A stretch of DNA of 64,000 nucleotides from JAVVHH01 sp964613945 (GTDB taxonomy: Bacteria > Pseudomonadota > Alphaproteobacteria > Acetobacterales > Acetobacteraceae). Below, in pieces: positions 18,019-26,568 of this stretch. The notes under the pieces are model-generated. The model saw nothing but the letters and a program-made list of their open reading frames with translations, was not told the origin of the DNA and did not search any database. The stretch lies in contig CAZTJC010000007.1 in the NCBI GenBank assembly GCA_964613945.1, positions 1 to 64,000 of the forward strand, given 5' to 3'. Numbering within the stretch: the stretch's first letter is position 1; every line of letters starts with the position of its first letter. The translations under genes were made by a program, and so were the position numbers.

Positions 18019-19787
18019 CAAAGCTGCACCAACGGCGCGTCCGATTTCAGGAACTGGTTCTTGATGGCATCCAGCGTCCAGTAGCAGAGCGCGCCGACCG
18101 TTCCGGTCGGGTTGTAGCCGGCGTTCTGCGGGAATGACGACGCGCCGGTGACGAACACGTTCGGCACGTCCCAGCTCTGGCCGTAGCGATTCAGCGCTGA
18201 CGTGGTCGGGTCATTGCCGATCACGGCACCGCCGGTGTTGTGCGTGGTCTGATACGGTACCACGGTGTACGGCACGCGCAGGGCGTTGGTGCTGACCTGC
18301 TTGGCGCCCATGCGGCGGATGATCTCGCCGGAACGCTCCATCATGAACTTTGCCATCTTCTGCTCGTTCGGATGATAATCGAACGTCATGCGCATCAGCG
18401 GGCGGCCGAGCGGGTCCTTGTAAGTGGGGTCGAGGTCCAGATAGGCGTCGCGATAGGCCATCACGCTGCCCTGGGCGCCGACATTGGTGGTGCTGTTGTA
18501 AGTCTCGTGCACCGCGCGCTTCCATTGCGCGCCCCAACCCGGCGTGCCCGGCGGCACCGGATGATACGAGATTGGCCGGCCGTTGGTATAGGCGTTGGTC
18601 AGGCTGGCACCGCCCACGAAGCCGTGCGGACCGTGGTCGAAATTGTCGCTGTTGAAATCGTCCAGCGCCGCTCCGAGCGACCCGGCACCCGCGAACGGGT
18701 TAAAATTGTAGCCCGGTCCGAAATGCCCCACCGCGCCGGCGCCGACCTGGTAGGCGTAGTTGCGGCCGACGACACCCTCCGCCGTGTTGGGATCATACGG
18801 CTTACCGATGCCCGACATCAGCATGAGGCGGACGTTGAAGAAGGCGAAGGCGCAGATCAGCACAAGGTCGGCGGGCTGCTCCCACTCGACCTGCTCGCTG
18901 TCGACGAAGGTGACGCCGGTGGCGCGCTTGCCGTCGCGCGACAGGTTGACCTTGGTGACCTCGGAATCCGTTCGCGCCTCGAAGTTGCTGTGCCGCATGA
19001 GCGCCGGCAGCACGCAGGTCTGCGGGCTGGATTTTGAGTAGTTGGCGCAACCGAACCATTCGCAGAAGCCGCAATAGGTGCATGGCGCCATCCGAACGCC
19101 ATACGGGTTGGTGTAGGCCTGCGACAGGTTGGCCGAGGGGCGCGGGAACGGGTGCAACCCCATGTCGGTGGCCGCCTTGGTGAACAGGCTCTGCGAGTAG
19201 CCCTGTTGCATCGGCGGTGTCGGGTAATGATCGGAGCGGACACCCTCGAACGGGTTGCCGCCGGGTTGGATCTGGCCCTTGAGGTTGCCGGCCTGGCCGG
19301 AGATCCCCAGCGTTTTCTCGAACCGGTCGTAATACGGCTCGAGTTCATCGTAGGACATCGGCCAGTCCTGGATGAAGTTGTTCTCCGGCAGGAACGCCTC
19401 GCCGTAGCGCTCGGTCAGGTGCGTGCGGATGCGGAAATCGTCCGGTAGGAAGCGCCAGGTCTGGCCGTTCCAGTGCATGCCGCCGCCGCCGACGCCGTTG
19501 GGCGGCAGAAAGCTGCCGAACTTGCGGATCGGCAGCGCCGTCTGGTCGAGCCGGTTGCGCATCGTCAGCGTTTCCTGCTTCGGCCGCAGGAACATCTCTT
19601 GCCGGATGGCGTAGCGCAGCTCGTCCGGCGCGGTGGTGATGTTGAAGTCGGTCGCCGTGTCCCGCCACGGCCCGCGCTCGATTGCCACCACGTCCAGCCC
19701 GGCCTTGGCCAACTCGAGCGCCATGATCGACCCGGTCCATCCCAGGCCGACGATGACGACATCCTTCTTCGGCAGGCGACGGGTCAT
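18018..19787 (-). CDS. FAD/Fe-S catalytic subunit of membrane-bound GMC dehydrogenase (gluconate 2-dehydrogenase / FAD-GDH type)
   Basis: 589-residue GMC-type flavoprotein. 'VVIVGLGWTGSIMALELAKAG' binds FAD. Clustered cysteines in 'CTYCGFCEWFGCANYSK' correspond to the 3Fe-4S-type cluster seen in FAD-dependent glucose dehydrogenase alpha subunits. C-terminal 'TTHNTGGAVIGNDPTTSALNRYG' followed by 'NVFVTGASSFPQNAGYNPTGTVGAL' holds the His/Asn active-site region. There is no signal of its own; it is probably co-exported with the Tat-signal gamma subunit, as in known complexes. ATG 19787 overlaps the gamma-subunit stop (ATGA). The substrate could be gluconate, glucose, sorbitol or 2-ketogluconate and cannot be resolved here. 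Confidence 0.92.
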   Translation of the reverse strand: MTRRLPKKDVVIVGLGWTGSIMALELAKAGLDVVAIERGPWRDTATDFNITTAPDELRYAIRQEMFLRPKQETLTMRNRLDQTALPIRKFGSFLPPNGVGGGGMHWNGQTWRFLPDDFRIRTHLTERYGEAFLPENNFIQDWPMSYDELEPYYDRFEKTLGISGQAGNLKGQIQPGGNPFEGVRSDHYPTPPMQQGYSQSLFTKAATDMGLHPFPRPSANLSQAYTNPYGVRMAPCTYCGFCEWFGCANYSKSSPQTCVLPALMRHSNFEARTDSEVTKVNLSRDGKRATGVTFVDSEQVEWEQPADLVLICAFAFFNVRLMLMSGIGKPYDPNTAEGVVGRNYAYQVGAGAVGHFGPGYNFNPFAGAGSLGAALDDFNSDNFDHGPHGFVGGASLTNAYTNGRPISYHPVPPGTPGWGAQWKRAVHETYNSTTNVGAQGSVMAYRDAYLDLDPTYKDPLGRPLMRMTFDYHPNEQKMAKFMMERSGEIIRRMGAKQVSTNALRVPYTVVPYQTTHNTGGAVIGNDPTTSALNRYGQSWDVPNVFVTGASSFPQNAGYNPTGTVGALCYWTLDAIKNQFLKSDAPLVQL

Positions 19788-20521
19788 CGTGCGGCTTCCT
19801 TGCTGGCGCGGCCCATCAGGCTGACCGGCGGGAGGGTGTAGGGCTTGTTGGGGTTGGCGATGACGTCGCGGTAGTCGTAACGCACGCCCGGGAAGCCGAC
19901 GAGCTTCCAGCCGCACATGTCCTTGTTGCCGCCATAGACCGGGTCCGCGAAGTAGCCTTCGACCACGTTGGCCTGCACCTGGTTGAAGAACGCCTTGCCT
20001 TCAGGAATCTTGACGTCACCCTTCTCGAGGCCGGTCAGCACGCGGTCTTGGTCGGCGGCGTCGAGTTGATGAAAGAGGCGACCGGCGAAGTTCTGCTTGG
20101 TGTAGGCGGCCAGGGCGGCGAGGCCGTCGCGGTAGCGCCGGGTCGGGGTGATCGGCGACTGGATGCCGAAATTGGCGGCGGCATCGAGCACGAAGGGCGG
20201 TTCCATGTAGAGCCATTCGCTGGTGCCATAGGGACCGATGAGTTGCCGGTCGATGAAGATGGCGCAACCTGCATCCTTGCCGCCCGGGCCGAGGTCGTCG
20301 GCGGGGATGATGCGATCGGCGATGGCCTCGACCACGGCGGCCTCGTCGGCAGTAAAGAACTGCCAGGGACCCGGCGTCACGATCGGCGGTGGATAGACCT
20401 GGTTCGGGCTCCACGGCAGCGCGCCCGACATGATCCGCGCCCGGACTGGCGCCCCCGCCATCACCGTCGCACCAATCACGGCGGTGGTCGCCAGAAGCTG
20501 GCGCCGGGTTATATTTATCAT
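19784..20521 (-). CDS. Gluconate 2-dehydrogenase subunit 3 family (gamma subunit), Tat-exported
   Basis: 245 residues. The N-terminus 'INITRRQLLATTAVIGATVMAGAP' is a twin-arginine signal. The body matches the small gamma subunit: 'FFTADEAAVVEAIADRIIPADDLGPGGKDAGCAIFIDRQL', and the C-terminal 'NVVEGYFADPVYGGNKDMCGWKLVGFPG' block is diagnostic. It acts as an export chaperone and structural partner that carries the FAD subunit through the Tat system. First gene of the dehydrogenase operon; the 101-nt gap upstream to the MaoC gene probably holds the promoter. Confidence 0.92.
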   Translation of the reverse strand: MINITRRQLLATTAVIGATVMAGAPVRARIMSGALPWSPNQVYPPPIVTPGPWQFFTADEAAVVEAIADRIIPADDLGPGGKDAGCAIFIDRQLIGPYGTSEWLYMEPPFVLDAAANFGIQSPITPTRRYRDGLAALAAYTKQNFAGRLFHQLDAADQDRVLTGLEKGDVKIPEGKAFFNQVQANVVEGYFADPVYGGNKDMCGWKLVGFPGVRYDYRDVIANPNKPYTLPPVSLMGRASKEAAR

Positions 20522-20593
20522 CGAGGACTTACCTGCAGCTATTTAACGAGTGAATTTACTTCGCGGCGACTTAGATACTGTCACGCTTGCCTG

Positions 20594-20611
20594 GACACGC
20601 CAATACGTGTC
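20594..20611 (-). terminator. Small hairpin after the MaoC operon
   Basis: GACACG (20594-20599) and CGTGTC (20606-20611) pair around a six-base loop, 12 nt downstream of the MaoC stop codon at 20623 on the minus strand. No T-run follows, so termination would be weak. It could instead be part of the regulatory region of the dehydrogenase operon that starts at 20521. Confidence 0.35.
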
Positions 20612-20622
20612 GGGGCGCTTCG

Positions 20623-21048
20623 CTAGCCGAAGTAAAACAGCGTCATCTCGGCGCTGACGGCGACGGTGTCGGTCGTGGTGTCGACGATGCGCCCTTCCAG
20701 ACGCGCGATCGTGCCCGACCGACGCGGCTCGAGTTCGGCGACCGTCCACTCGAAGCGCATCAGCCGGTCGACCCGTACGGGGCCAATGAAGCGGGCCTTG
20801 TAGTCCACCCCGACCTGTCCCTTGCCGTCCGCCGCCTCGTCGCCGAAGCCTTCGCTCAACAATCCGGCCAACAGGCCGGAGGTGTAGGCGCCGCTGGCGA
20901 TCAGCTCGCCGAAGCGGCTGGACGCGGCAACGTCGTCATCATGATGCAGCGGGTTCTTGTCGCCGACATGCAGTGCGGTGGCGCGGATTGCTTCCGCATC
21001 GAAGCGGATTTCCTTGACGAGACGGGCGCCGACCGGGGGTGCGGACAT
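20623..21048 (-). CDS. MaoC-like hot-dog acyl-CoA hydratase
   Basis: 141 residues with the R-specific enoyl-CoA hydratase 2 motif 'VGDKNPLHHDDDVAASSRFGELIASGAYTSGLL', where the Asp and His of GDxNPxH are the catalytic pair. Single hot-dog domain of usual length. Its ATG shares one base with the stop of the preceding MaoC gene (TAATG), so the two hot-dog proteins may be made in equal amounts and form a heteromer, as known for other paired MaoC proteins. Last gene of the minus-strand operon beginning at 23378. Confidence 0.85.
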   Translation of the reverse strand: MSAPPVGARLVKEIRFDAEAIRATALHVGDKNPLHHDDDVAASSRFGELIASGAYTSGLLAGLLSEGFGDEAADGKGQVGVDYKARFIGPVRVDRLMRFEWTVAELEPRRSGTIARLEGRIVDTTTDTVAVSAEMTLFYFG

Positions 21049-21503
21049 TACGGCGCGCCCTGGCCGAGCATCAGGGCGGAGCGGCGGCAGGTGGCGACCA
21101 CTTCGTCGCGCTGGTTGATCGCCTCGTGGCGGAACTCGACGATGCCTTGGCCGGGTCGCGACTTGCTGGGGCGCTTATTCAGCACTTCGCTGCGCACCCG
21201 CAACGTGTCGCCCTGGAATACCGGCTTGGGGAAGCGTACCTCGTCCATGCCGAGATTGGCGACGGTGGTGCCGTAGGTGGTGTCGTTGACGGTCATGCCG
21301 ATCATCAGCCCGAGGGTGAACAGGCTGTTAACGATCGGCTGCTTGAATTCGGTGGTGGCGCTGTAGGCGGCATCGATGTGCAGCTTGGCCGGGTTCATGG
21401 TCATGGAGGAGAACAGGATGTTGTCCGTCTCCGTCACCGTGCGGGTCCATGGATGCTCGAAGACTTGGCCTTCCTCGAGTTGTTCGAAATACAAGCCTGG
21501 CAT
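21048..21503 (-). CDS. MaoC-like hot-dog protein, Rv2499c-like
   Basis: 151 residues. The hot-dog fold is seen in 'TDNILFSSMTMNPAKLHIDAAYSATTEFKQPIVNSLFTLGLMIG' and 'ANLGMDEVRFPKPVFQGDTLRVRSEVLNKR'. The hydratase motif is altered: the GD before NP is replaced by TM, and His comes after an extra residue (NPAKLH). From memory this form occurs in MaoC proteins encoded with acyl-CoA dehydrogenase and methylcrotonyl-type carboxylase genes, such as mycobacterial Rv2499c. ATG 21503 has a GAGGA site; a longer upstream frame is only a shadow of the nitroreductase gene. The reaction is unproven; mesaconyl- or methylmalyl-CoA chemistry is one option. Confidence 0.85.
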   Translation of the reverse strand: MPGLYFEQLEEGQVFEHPWTRTVTETDNILFSSMTMNPAKLHIDAAYSATTEFKQPIVNSLFTLGLMIGMTVNDTTYGTTVANLGMDEVRFPKPVFQGDTLRVRSEVLNKRPSKSRPGQGIVEFRHEAINQRDEVVATCRRSALMLGQGAP

Positions 21504-21519
21504 TAAATCCTCATTGCGC

Positions 21520-22197
21520 TCAGTTGCGCCATTGTACCGCTTCGTGCAGTTCCGCGCGCGCGGTGCGGAAGTCGTTGGCCGGATGCGCCCGATCGGCGAA
21601 CCCGAACGAGATGCCGCAGACGACCGAACGGTCCTCGGGCAGGTCGAAATATTGCCGCAGCCATGGGCTGTAGGCGGCGACAGCGGCTTGGGGGATGGCC
21701 CCCAGTTCGAGAGCTTCGGCGGCAAGCAGGAAGGTGGAGACGTAGCCGCCGCAATCGAGCGTGCCATAGGGGCCGAGGGCGCGGTCAGTGGTGATGAGGG
21801 CGAAGTGCGGTGCGCCGAAGAAGCGGAAGTTCTCGCGAGCCTGCGCGGTGGCGCGCTCGCGATCGCCGCGTTCGATGCCGAGCGCGCCATAAAGCTGGTA
21901 GCCGCAGGCGCGGCGCCGATCCTGGTAGACCCCGGTATAGCCCGGCGGGAACGGGATGTCGGGGGCGTCGGGCGTGCCGGTGAGAGCATGCTCGTACAAG
22001 GCGGTGCCAAGACGTTTGGTGGCGTCGCCGCCGGTGACGATCGCGTGCCAGGGCTGGGTGTTGCACCAGGACGGGGTTCGCTGCGCCATCGCCAGCAGGC
22101 GTTCGATGGTCTCGCGCGGAACCTGTTGGTCGAGGAAGCCGCGGCAGCTCCAGCGGCTCCGGAGCAGCGTTTCCAGCGTGGTCGCAGCGGCGGTCAT
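21520..22197 (-). CDS. Nitroreductase-family FMN oxidoreductase
   Basis: 225 residues. 'RSRWSCRGFLDQQVPRETIERLLAMAQRTPSWCNTQPW' is the FMN-binding N-terminus of the nitroreductase family, and 'ALGPYGTLDCGGYVSTFLLAAEALELGAIPQAA' the second half-site. Expected to be a homodimer using NAD(P)H. The substrate is unknown; family members reduce quinones, nitro groups, enones or dehydrogenate. Its ATG overlaps the acyl-CoA dehydrogenase stop (ATGA) and a MaoC gene follows by 16 nt, so a role in the same CoA pathway, for example reduction of an unsaturated intermediate, is reasonable but not shown. Confidence 0.85.
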   Translation of the reverse strand: MTAAATTLETLLRSRWSCRGFLDQQVPRETIERLLAMAQRTPSWCNTQPWHAIVTGGDATKRLGTALYEHALTGTPDAPDIPFPPGYTGVYQDRRRACGYQLYGALGIERGDRERATAQARENFRFFGAPHFALITTDRALGPYGTLDCGGYVSTFLLAAEALELGAIPQAAVAAYSPWLRQYFDLPEDRSVVCGISFGFADRAHPANDFRTARAELHEAVQWRN

Positions 22198-23378
22198 AGG
22201 CGCTTGGCGACTTCCTCCAGCATGACTTCGGTCGCTCCGCCGCCGATGGACTGAATGCGCGCGTCGCGCACCATGCGTTCGATCGTGCTTTCACGCATGT
22301 AGCCCATGCCACCGTGGAATTGCTGACAGGCGTACATCACCTCGTTGACCAGTTCGCCGCACAGCGCCTTGACCATCGACACCTCGCGGATGCACTCGCG
22401 GCCCTCGGCGTCCAGCCAGGCGGCCTGATAGACGAGGCAGCGCGCGGCCTCGACCCGGGCGGACAGCATCGACAGGCGCTGGCGGATCGCCTGCTTGTCC
22501 CACAGCGTGGCGCCGAACGCCTTGCGCTGGCGCACCCAGTCCAGCGTCAGGCTGAGCGCCGCCTGCGCCTCGCCCATTGCTTGCGCGCCGAGCACGATGC
22601 GTTCGTTCTGGAAGTTGCGCATGATGGCGTAGAAGCCGCGGTTCTCCTCGCCGAGCAGGTTCGCGGCCGGAATGCGGCAGTTGTCGAACACCAGCTCGGC
22701 GGTGTCGGAGGAACGCCAGCCCTGTTTGTCGAGCGCGCGACCGACGCTGAAGCCGGGCGTGCCGGCCTCCACGATGAAGATGGAGACGCCGCGCGACGCC
22801 TTGGCGGCCGGGTCGGTCTTGGCGGCGACGAACACGACGTCGCCGTGGACGCCGTTGGTGATGTAGGTCTTGGCCCCGTTCAGCACCCACTCGTCGCCAT
22901 CGCGCCGCGCCGTGGTGCGCATCGCCGCGACGTCCGACCCGGCATCCGGCTCGGTCACCGCAACGGCGGCGATCATCTCGCCGGCGATAATGCCGGGCAT
23001 GTAGCGGGCCAGTTGCGCTGGGTTGCCGGCGTTGGCGAGGTGCGGCGAGGCCATGTCGGTATGAACCAGCACGGTGATGGCGAAGCCACCATAGGTCGAT
23101 CGGCCCAATTCCTCGGCTAGGACGGCGGTAGCGACGGTATCCATCTCGCTGCCACCATAAATCTCGGGGTAGCGTACGCCGAGGAAGCCCAATTCGCCCA
23201 TGCGCCGCAGTACCGCGCGGGGAACCATGCCGTCGATCTCCCAGGCATCGGCATGCGGCGCGATCTCGGTGCGGACGAAACGGCGCAGTTGGTCGCGCAA
23301 CGCGACGTGTTCCTCGCGCAGGAAGGGACTTTCCGCCTCAATGGAATTGGGCCGCGACGGTGCCAGAACTTCCGACAT
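22194..23378 (-). CDS. Acyl-CoA dehydrogenase
   Basis: 394-residue FAD acyl-CoA dehydrogenase, normal length. Motifs: 'AVAVTEPDAGSDVAAMRTTARRDGDEWVLNGAKTYITNG' (FAD/substrate region), 'GFYAIMRNFQNERIVLGAQAMG' and C-terminal 'CQQFHGGMGYMRESTIERMVRDARIQSIGGGATEVM', in which 'IGGGATEVM' resembles the segment around catalytic Glu in isovaleryl/citronellyl-CoA dehydrogenases. ATG 23378 has a GGGAG site, and a longer frame upstream is unnecessary. First gene of the operon with the nitroreductase-fold and MaoC proteins, diverging from the racemase gene across a palindrome. Confidence 0.9.
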   Translation of the reverse strand: MSEVLAPSRPNSIEAESPFLREEHVALRDQLRRFVRTEIAPHADAWEIDGMVPRAVLRRMGELGFLGVRYPEIYGGSEMDTVATAVLAEELGRSTYGGFAITVLVHTDMASPHLANAGNPAQLARYMPGIIAGEMIAAVAVTEPDAGSDVAAMRTTARRDGDEWVLNGAKTYITNGVHGDVVFVAAKTDPAAKASRGVSIFIVEAGTPGFSVGRALDKQGWRSSDTAELVFDNCRIPAANLLGEENRGFYAIMRNFQNERIVLGAQAMGEAQAALSLTLDWVRQRKAFGATLWDKQAIRQRLSMLSARVEAARCLVYQAAWLDAEGRECIREVSMVKALCGELVNEVMYACQQFHGGMGYMRESTIERMVRDARIQSIGGGATEVMLEEVAKRL

Positions 23379-23449
23379 GACGATCTCCCGAGAGTGGCCG
23401 CGCCAAAGTGTTGGAAATCGGCCGAAAGAAGTGGTCAACTCGCGTCAAC

Positions 23450-23463
23450 CTAACGAACGTTAG
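23450..23463. promoter_or_regulatory. 14-bp palindrome CTAACGAACGTTAG, candidate operator
   Basis: CTAACG and CGTTAG are perfect inverted arms around AA. The site sits in the 101-nt divergent spacer between the acyl-CoA dehydrogenase (start 23378) and the racemase/CoA-transferase (start 23480). The size and symmetry suit a TetR-type dimer, and a TetR gene lies 4.4 kb away at 27894. It is placed to control both operons at once. Confidence 0.55.
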
Positions 23464-23479
23464 ACTGTCGGGGGCGGAA

Positions 23480-24622
23480 ATGTCAAGGAATGGGGCGCTT
23501 GCGGGCGTCCGGGTGATCGAGTTCGCCGCCATCGGGCCGGTGCCATTCTGCGGCATGGTGCTGGCCGACATGGGGGCCGAGGTAATTCGCATCGAGCGTC
23601 CGGCGGCGAGCGAGCTGGGCATCCCGGTCGACCCGGCCTTTGACCATCTCAACCGCGGCAAGCGCTCGCTGGCGCTCGATCTGAAGCTGCCCGCCGCGGC
23701 CGAGTTGGTGCACCGGTTGGTGTCGGACGCGCAGGTTCTGCTGGAGGGCTTCCGTCCTGGAACCATGGAGCGGATCGGCTTCGGCCCCGAGCCGGTGCTC
23801 GCGGCCAACCCGCGTCTCGTCTATGGCCGCGTTACCGGCTGGGGCGAAGCCGGGCCGCTGGCCTCCGTCGCCGGGCACGACCTCAACTTCCTGGCTGCAT
23901 CCGGCGCGCTGGCCGCCATGGGGCAGCCCGGCGCGCCGCCCCCCGTGCCGCTCAACCTGATCGGCGATTTCGGCGGCGCGGCGATGCACCTGGCCTGCGG
24001 CGTGCTGGCGGCGCTGCGGGTGGCCGAACGGGACGGGATGGGCCAGGTCGTGGCGACCAGCATCGCCGCCGGCGCGGTGGCGCTGACCCCCATGCTGTAT
24101 GGGTTGCGGCAGGCCGGGCTGTGGTCGGCGTATCGGGCGGACAACCTGCTGGATGGCGGCGCGCCGTTCTACCGCTGTTATCTCACTACGGACGGACGCG
24201 CGGTCGCGGTGGGAGCGATCGAGGCCAAGTTCTACCGCGCGCTGCTGGCCGGGCTTGGCCTGCTGGGCGAGATCGAGCCGGCGCGGCAGATGGAGCGCGC
24301 CTCCTGGCCGGCTACCGCCGCACGGTTTGCCGCGCGTTTCGCCGAGGCCCCGATGGCGCATTGGGCGGCGCTGTTCGCGGCGACGGATGCCTGCGTGACG
24401 CCGGTACTGACGCTGGACGAGGCACCAGGCTTTCCCCAGCACGTGGAGGCTGTGCACTTCCAGACGGTGGCCGGGCACGTCCATCCGGCACCGCAACCGG
24501 TGCTGTCCCGCACGCCGAGCCGTATCGCCCACCCGGCGCCGGCGCTGGGCCGTGACAATGACGCGTTGCTGCAAGAACTCGGAGCCGCCAAGGCGCCGGA
24601 CCATCGAGGAGACCGACCATGA
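23480..24622 (+). CDS. Alpha-methylacyl-CoA racemase-like family III CoA-transferase (CaiB/BaiF superfamily)
   Basis: 380 residues. The racemase branch is suggested by 'GRVTGWGEAGPLASVAGHDLNFLAASGALAAMG' with the His of GHD, 'PLNLIGDFGGAAMHLACGVLAAL' with Asp, and Glu in 'AVAVGAIEAKFYRALL'. These are the catalytic His/Asp/Glu positions known for alpha-methylacyl-CoA racemase. In that family the enzyme interconverts 2R- and 2S-methylacyl-CoAs so that beta-oxidation can proceed. ATG 23480 has a GGGGGCGG region upstream. Its stop overlaps the ATG of the acyl-CoA synthetase (ATGA). A plain CoA-transferase role remains possible. Confidence 0.85.
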   Translation: MSRNGALAGVRVIEFAAIGPVPFCGMVLADMGAEVIRIERPAASELGIPVDPAFDHLNRGKRSLALDLKLPAAAELVHRLVSDAQVLLEGFRPGTMERIGFGPEPVLAANPRLVYGRVTGWGEAGPLASVAGHDLNFLAASGALAAMGQPGAPPPVPLNLIGDFGGAAMHLACGVLAALRVAERDGMGQVVATSIAAGAVALTPMLYGLRQAGLWSAYRADNLLDGGAPFYRCYLTTDGRAVAVGAIEAKFYRALLAGLGLLGEIEPARQMERASWPATAARFAARFAEAPMAHWAALFAATDACVTPVLTLDEAPGFPQHVEAVHFQTVAGHVHPAPQPVLSRTPSRIAHPAPALGRDNDALLQELGAAKAPDHRGDRP

Positions 24623-26568
24623 CCATCCCGACCGACGCCCTGGCCGAGCTGATCGACCAGAAGCTGCATCCGCTGCCACCGCGCTGGCAGTCCAGCCGGC
24701 AGCGCGACCTGCTGGCCGAGGCGCGCCGTGCCGAGATGGAGGGGATCGACGCCTATTGGGCCTGGGCGGCGCGGCACTTCCGCTGGACCCGGCCGTGGGA
24801 CGCCGTCCGCACCGGCGGGATGACCGACATGCGCTACTTTGTCGGCGGCACGCTGAACGTCGCCGACAACTGCGTCGATCGCCACGCCGAGGACCCGGCG
24901 CGGCGCGACAAGGCGGCGGTGATCTGGGAAGGCGAGGACGGCGCGGTTCGCACGCTGACCTATGCCGGGTTGCTGGACGAGGTGAGTCGTTGCGCGAATG
25001 CGTTGCGGGAGTTGGGCGTCGGGCGCGGTGATGTCGTCGCCATCTACCTGCCGAACCTCCCGGAGGCGTTCGTCGCCATCCATGCCTGCAACCGGATCGG
25101 TGCCATCTACACCGTGCTGTTCTCCGGCTTCTCGGCCGACGCGGTGGCGCTACGGCTGGTGACGGCGCGCGCCGTGTGCGTCGTCACCGCCGATGTGAGC
25201 TATCGCCGCGGCCGGGCGATACCGTTGCTGGAGAACGTCCGCACCGCCAGGGACCGTGCGCCGGACGTGCGCCATGTCGTGGTGGTGGACCGCTCCGGCG
25301 CGGGCGCACCGTTGCGGGAGGGCGAGAGCGGTTGGGCGGCGCTGCTGGCGCGGCAATCGGCCGAGTGCCCCTGCGTCCCGCTCGAGGCGAACGAGCCGGC
25401 CTTCCTGATCTTCACCAGCGGCACCGAGTCCCGGCCGAAGGGGGTGGTGCACAGCGTGGCCGGGTTCCTGATCGGCACGTGGGCAAACGTGCAATGGCAG
25501 ACCGGGCTTGAGGCGGACGACGTGTACTGGTGCGCAGCCGACGTGGGATGGCTGACCTTCCCGATCCAGGCGGTGATCGGCGGGCTGGCGCATGGCGGCA
25601 CGATCCTGTGCTACGAGGGCGCGCTCGATACGCCGTCGCCGCTGCGATTCTACGAGATCGCGGCGCGGCACGGGGTCAGCAAGATCCTGATCGCGCCCAC
25701 CGCGCTGCGGATGCTGCGCGCGCTGGGTGACGCTACGGCGGCCGCGCATGCCTTGCCGGCGCTGAAGCTGGTGACGGTGCAGGGCGAGCCACTCGATACG
25801 GAAACGTTCACCTGGTCGGGCACGCATCTGGGCGGGGCGGGGGTGCCGATCGTGAACGCCTATGGCCAGACGGAGACCGGGTCGACCTGGACGTACCCGG
25901 TGTATGGTGTGGACGATCTGAAGGCCGGGTCGGCGGGACGGCCGGTGCCGGGGCATGCCTATCGCGTGCTGGACGACGAGGGGCAGCCTACGCCGGTGGG
26001 CGCGCGCGGCAACCTGGTGCTGACGCACCCGTTCCCGACGCTGGCACGCACGATCTGGGACGATCATCCCCGCTACCTGGCCACGTATTTCGACCGTGCC
26101 GGCACGTACTACCGCACCTCGGACGAGGCGGTGGTGGACGGTGACGGCCACATCTGGGTTCTGGGCCGGGCCGATGACGTGATCAACGTCGCGGCGCACC
26201 GGATCAGCACAATGGAGATCGAGTCAGCCGCCACCGCCGAGCCCGGCGTGGCCGAGGCGGCCGTGGTCGGCATCCGTCACGCGATCAAGGGCACCGTGCC
26301 GGTCGCGTTCATCACGCTACGCGACGACGCCGACCCGGCATCGGTTCAACGCGCCTTGATGCAATCGGTGGAAAAAGCGATCGGCGGCATCGCCAGACTG
26401 GAACGGGTGTATGTGCTTCCCAGCATGCCGAAGACACGCGCGGGCAAGATCATGCGCCGCCTGTTGCGGGAAGCGGCCGAAACCGGCCAGGTCCGCGGAG
26501 ATACCAGCGGTCTGGAAGATGTCGGCGCGGTGACGACACTCCTGACCGCTGTTGCGCAGGCTACTTGA
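24619..26568 (+). CDS. AMP-forming acyl-CoA synthetase, acetyl/propionyl-CoA synthetase-like
   Basis: 649-residue ANL-superfamily ligase of the long Acs/PrpE-like type. 'LIFTSGTESRPKGVVHSVAG' is the P-loop (A3), 'NAYGQTETGSTWTYPV' motif A5, 'YYRTSDEAVVDGDGHIWVLGRADDVINVAAHRIST' the hinge and A8, and 'MPKTRAGKIMRRLLREAAE' holds the C-terminal catalytic Lys (A10). It activates a carboxylic acid to its CoA thioester. Translationally coupled to the racemase-like gene, so its substrate may be a 2-methyl-branched acid. Its stop overlaps by 8 nt the stop of the convergent LivK-type gene. Confidence 0.9.
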   Translation: MTIPTDALAELIDQKLHPLPPRWQSSRQRDLLAEARRAEMEGIDAYWAWAARHFRWTRPWDAVRTGGMTDMRYFVGGTLNVADNCVDRHAEDPARRDKAAVIWEGEDGAVRTLTYAGLLDEVSRCANALRELGVGRGDVVAIYLPNLPEAFVAIHACNRIGAIYTVLFSGFSADAVALRLVTARAVCVVTADVSYRRGRAIPLLENVRTARDRAPDVRHVVVVDRSGAGAPLREGESGWAALLARQSAECPCVPLEANEPAFLIFTSGTESRPKGVVHSVAGFLIGTWANVQWQTGLEADDVYWCAADVGWLTFPIQAVIGGLAHGGTILCYEGALDTPSPLRFYEIAARHGVSKILIAPTALRMLRALGDATAAAHALPALKLVTVQGEPLDTETFTWSGTHLGGAGVPIVNAYGQTETGSTWTYPVYGVDDLKAGSAGRPVPGHAYRVLDDEGQPTPVGARGNLVLTHPFPTLARTIWDDHPRYLATYFDRAGTYYRTSDEAVVDGDGHIWVLGRADDVINVAAHRISTMEIESAATAEPGVAEAAVVGIRHAIKGTVPVAFITLRDDADPASVQRALMQSVEKAIGGIARLERVYVLPSMPKTRAGKIMRRLLREAAETGQVRGDTSGLEDVGAVTTLLTAVAQAT

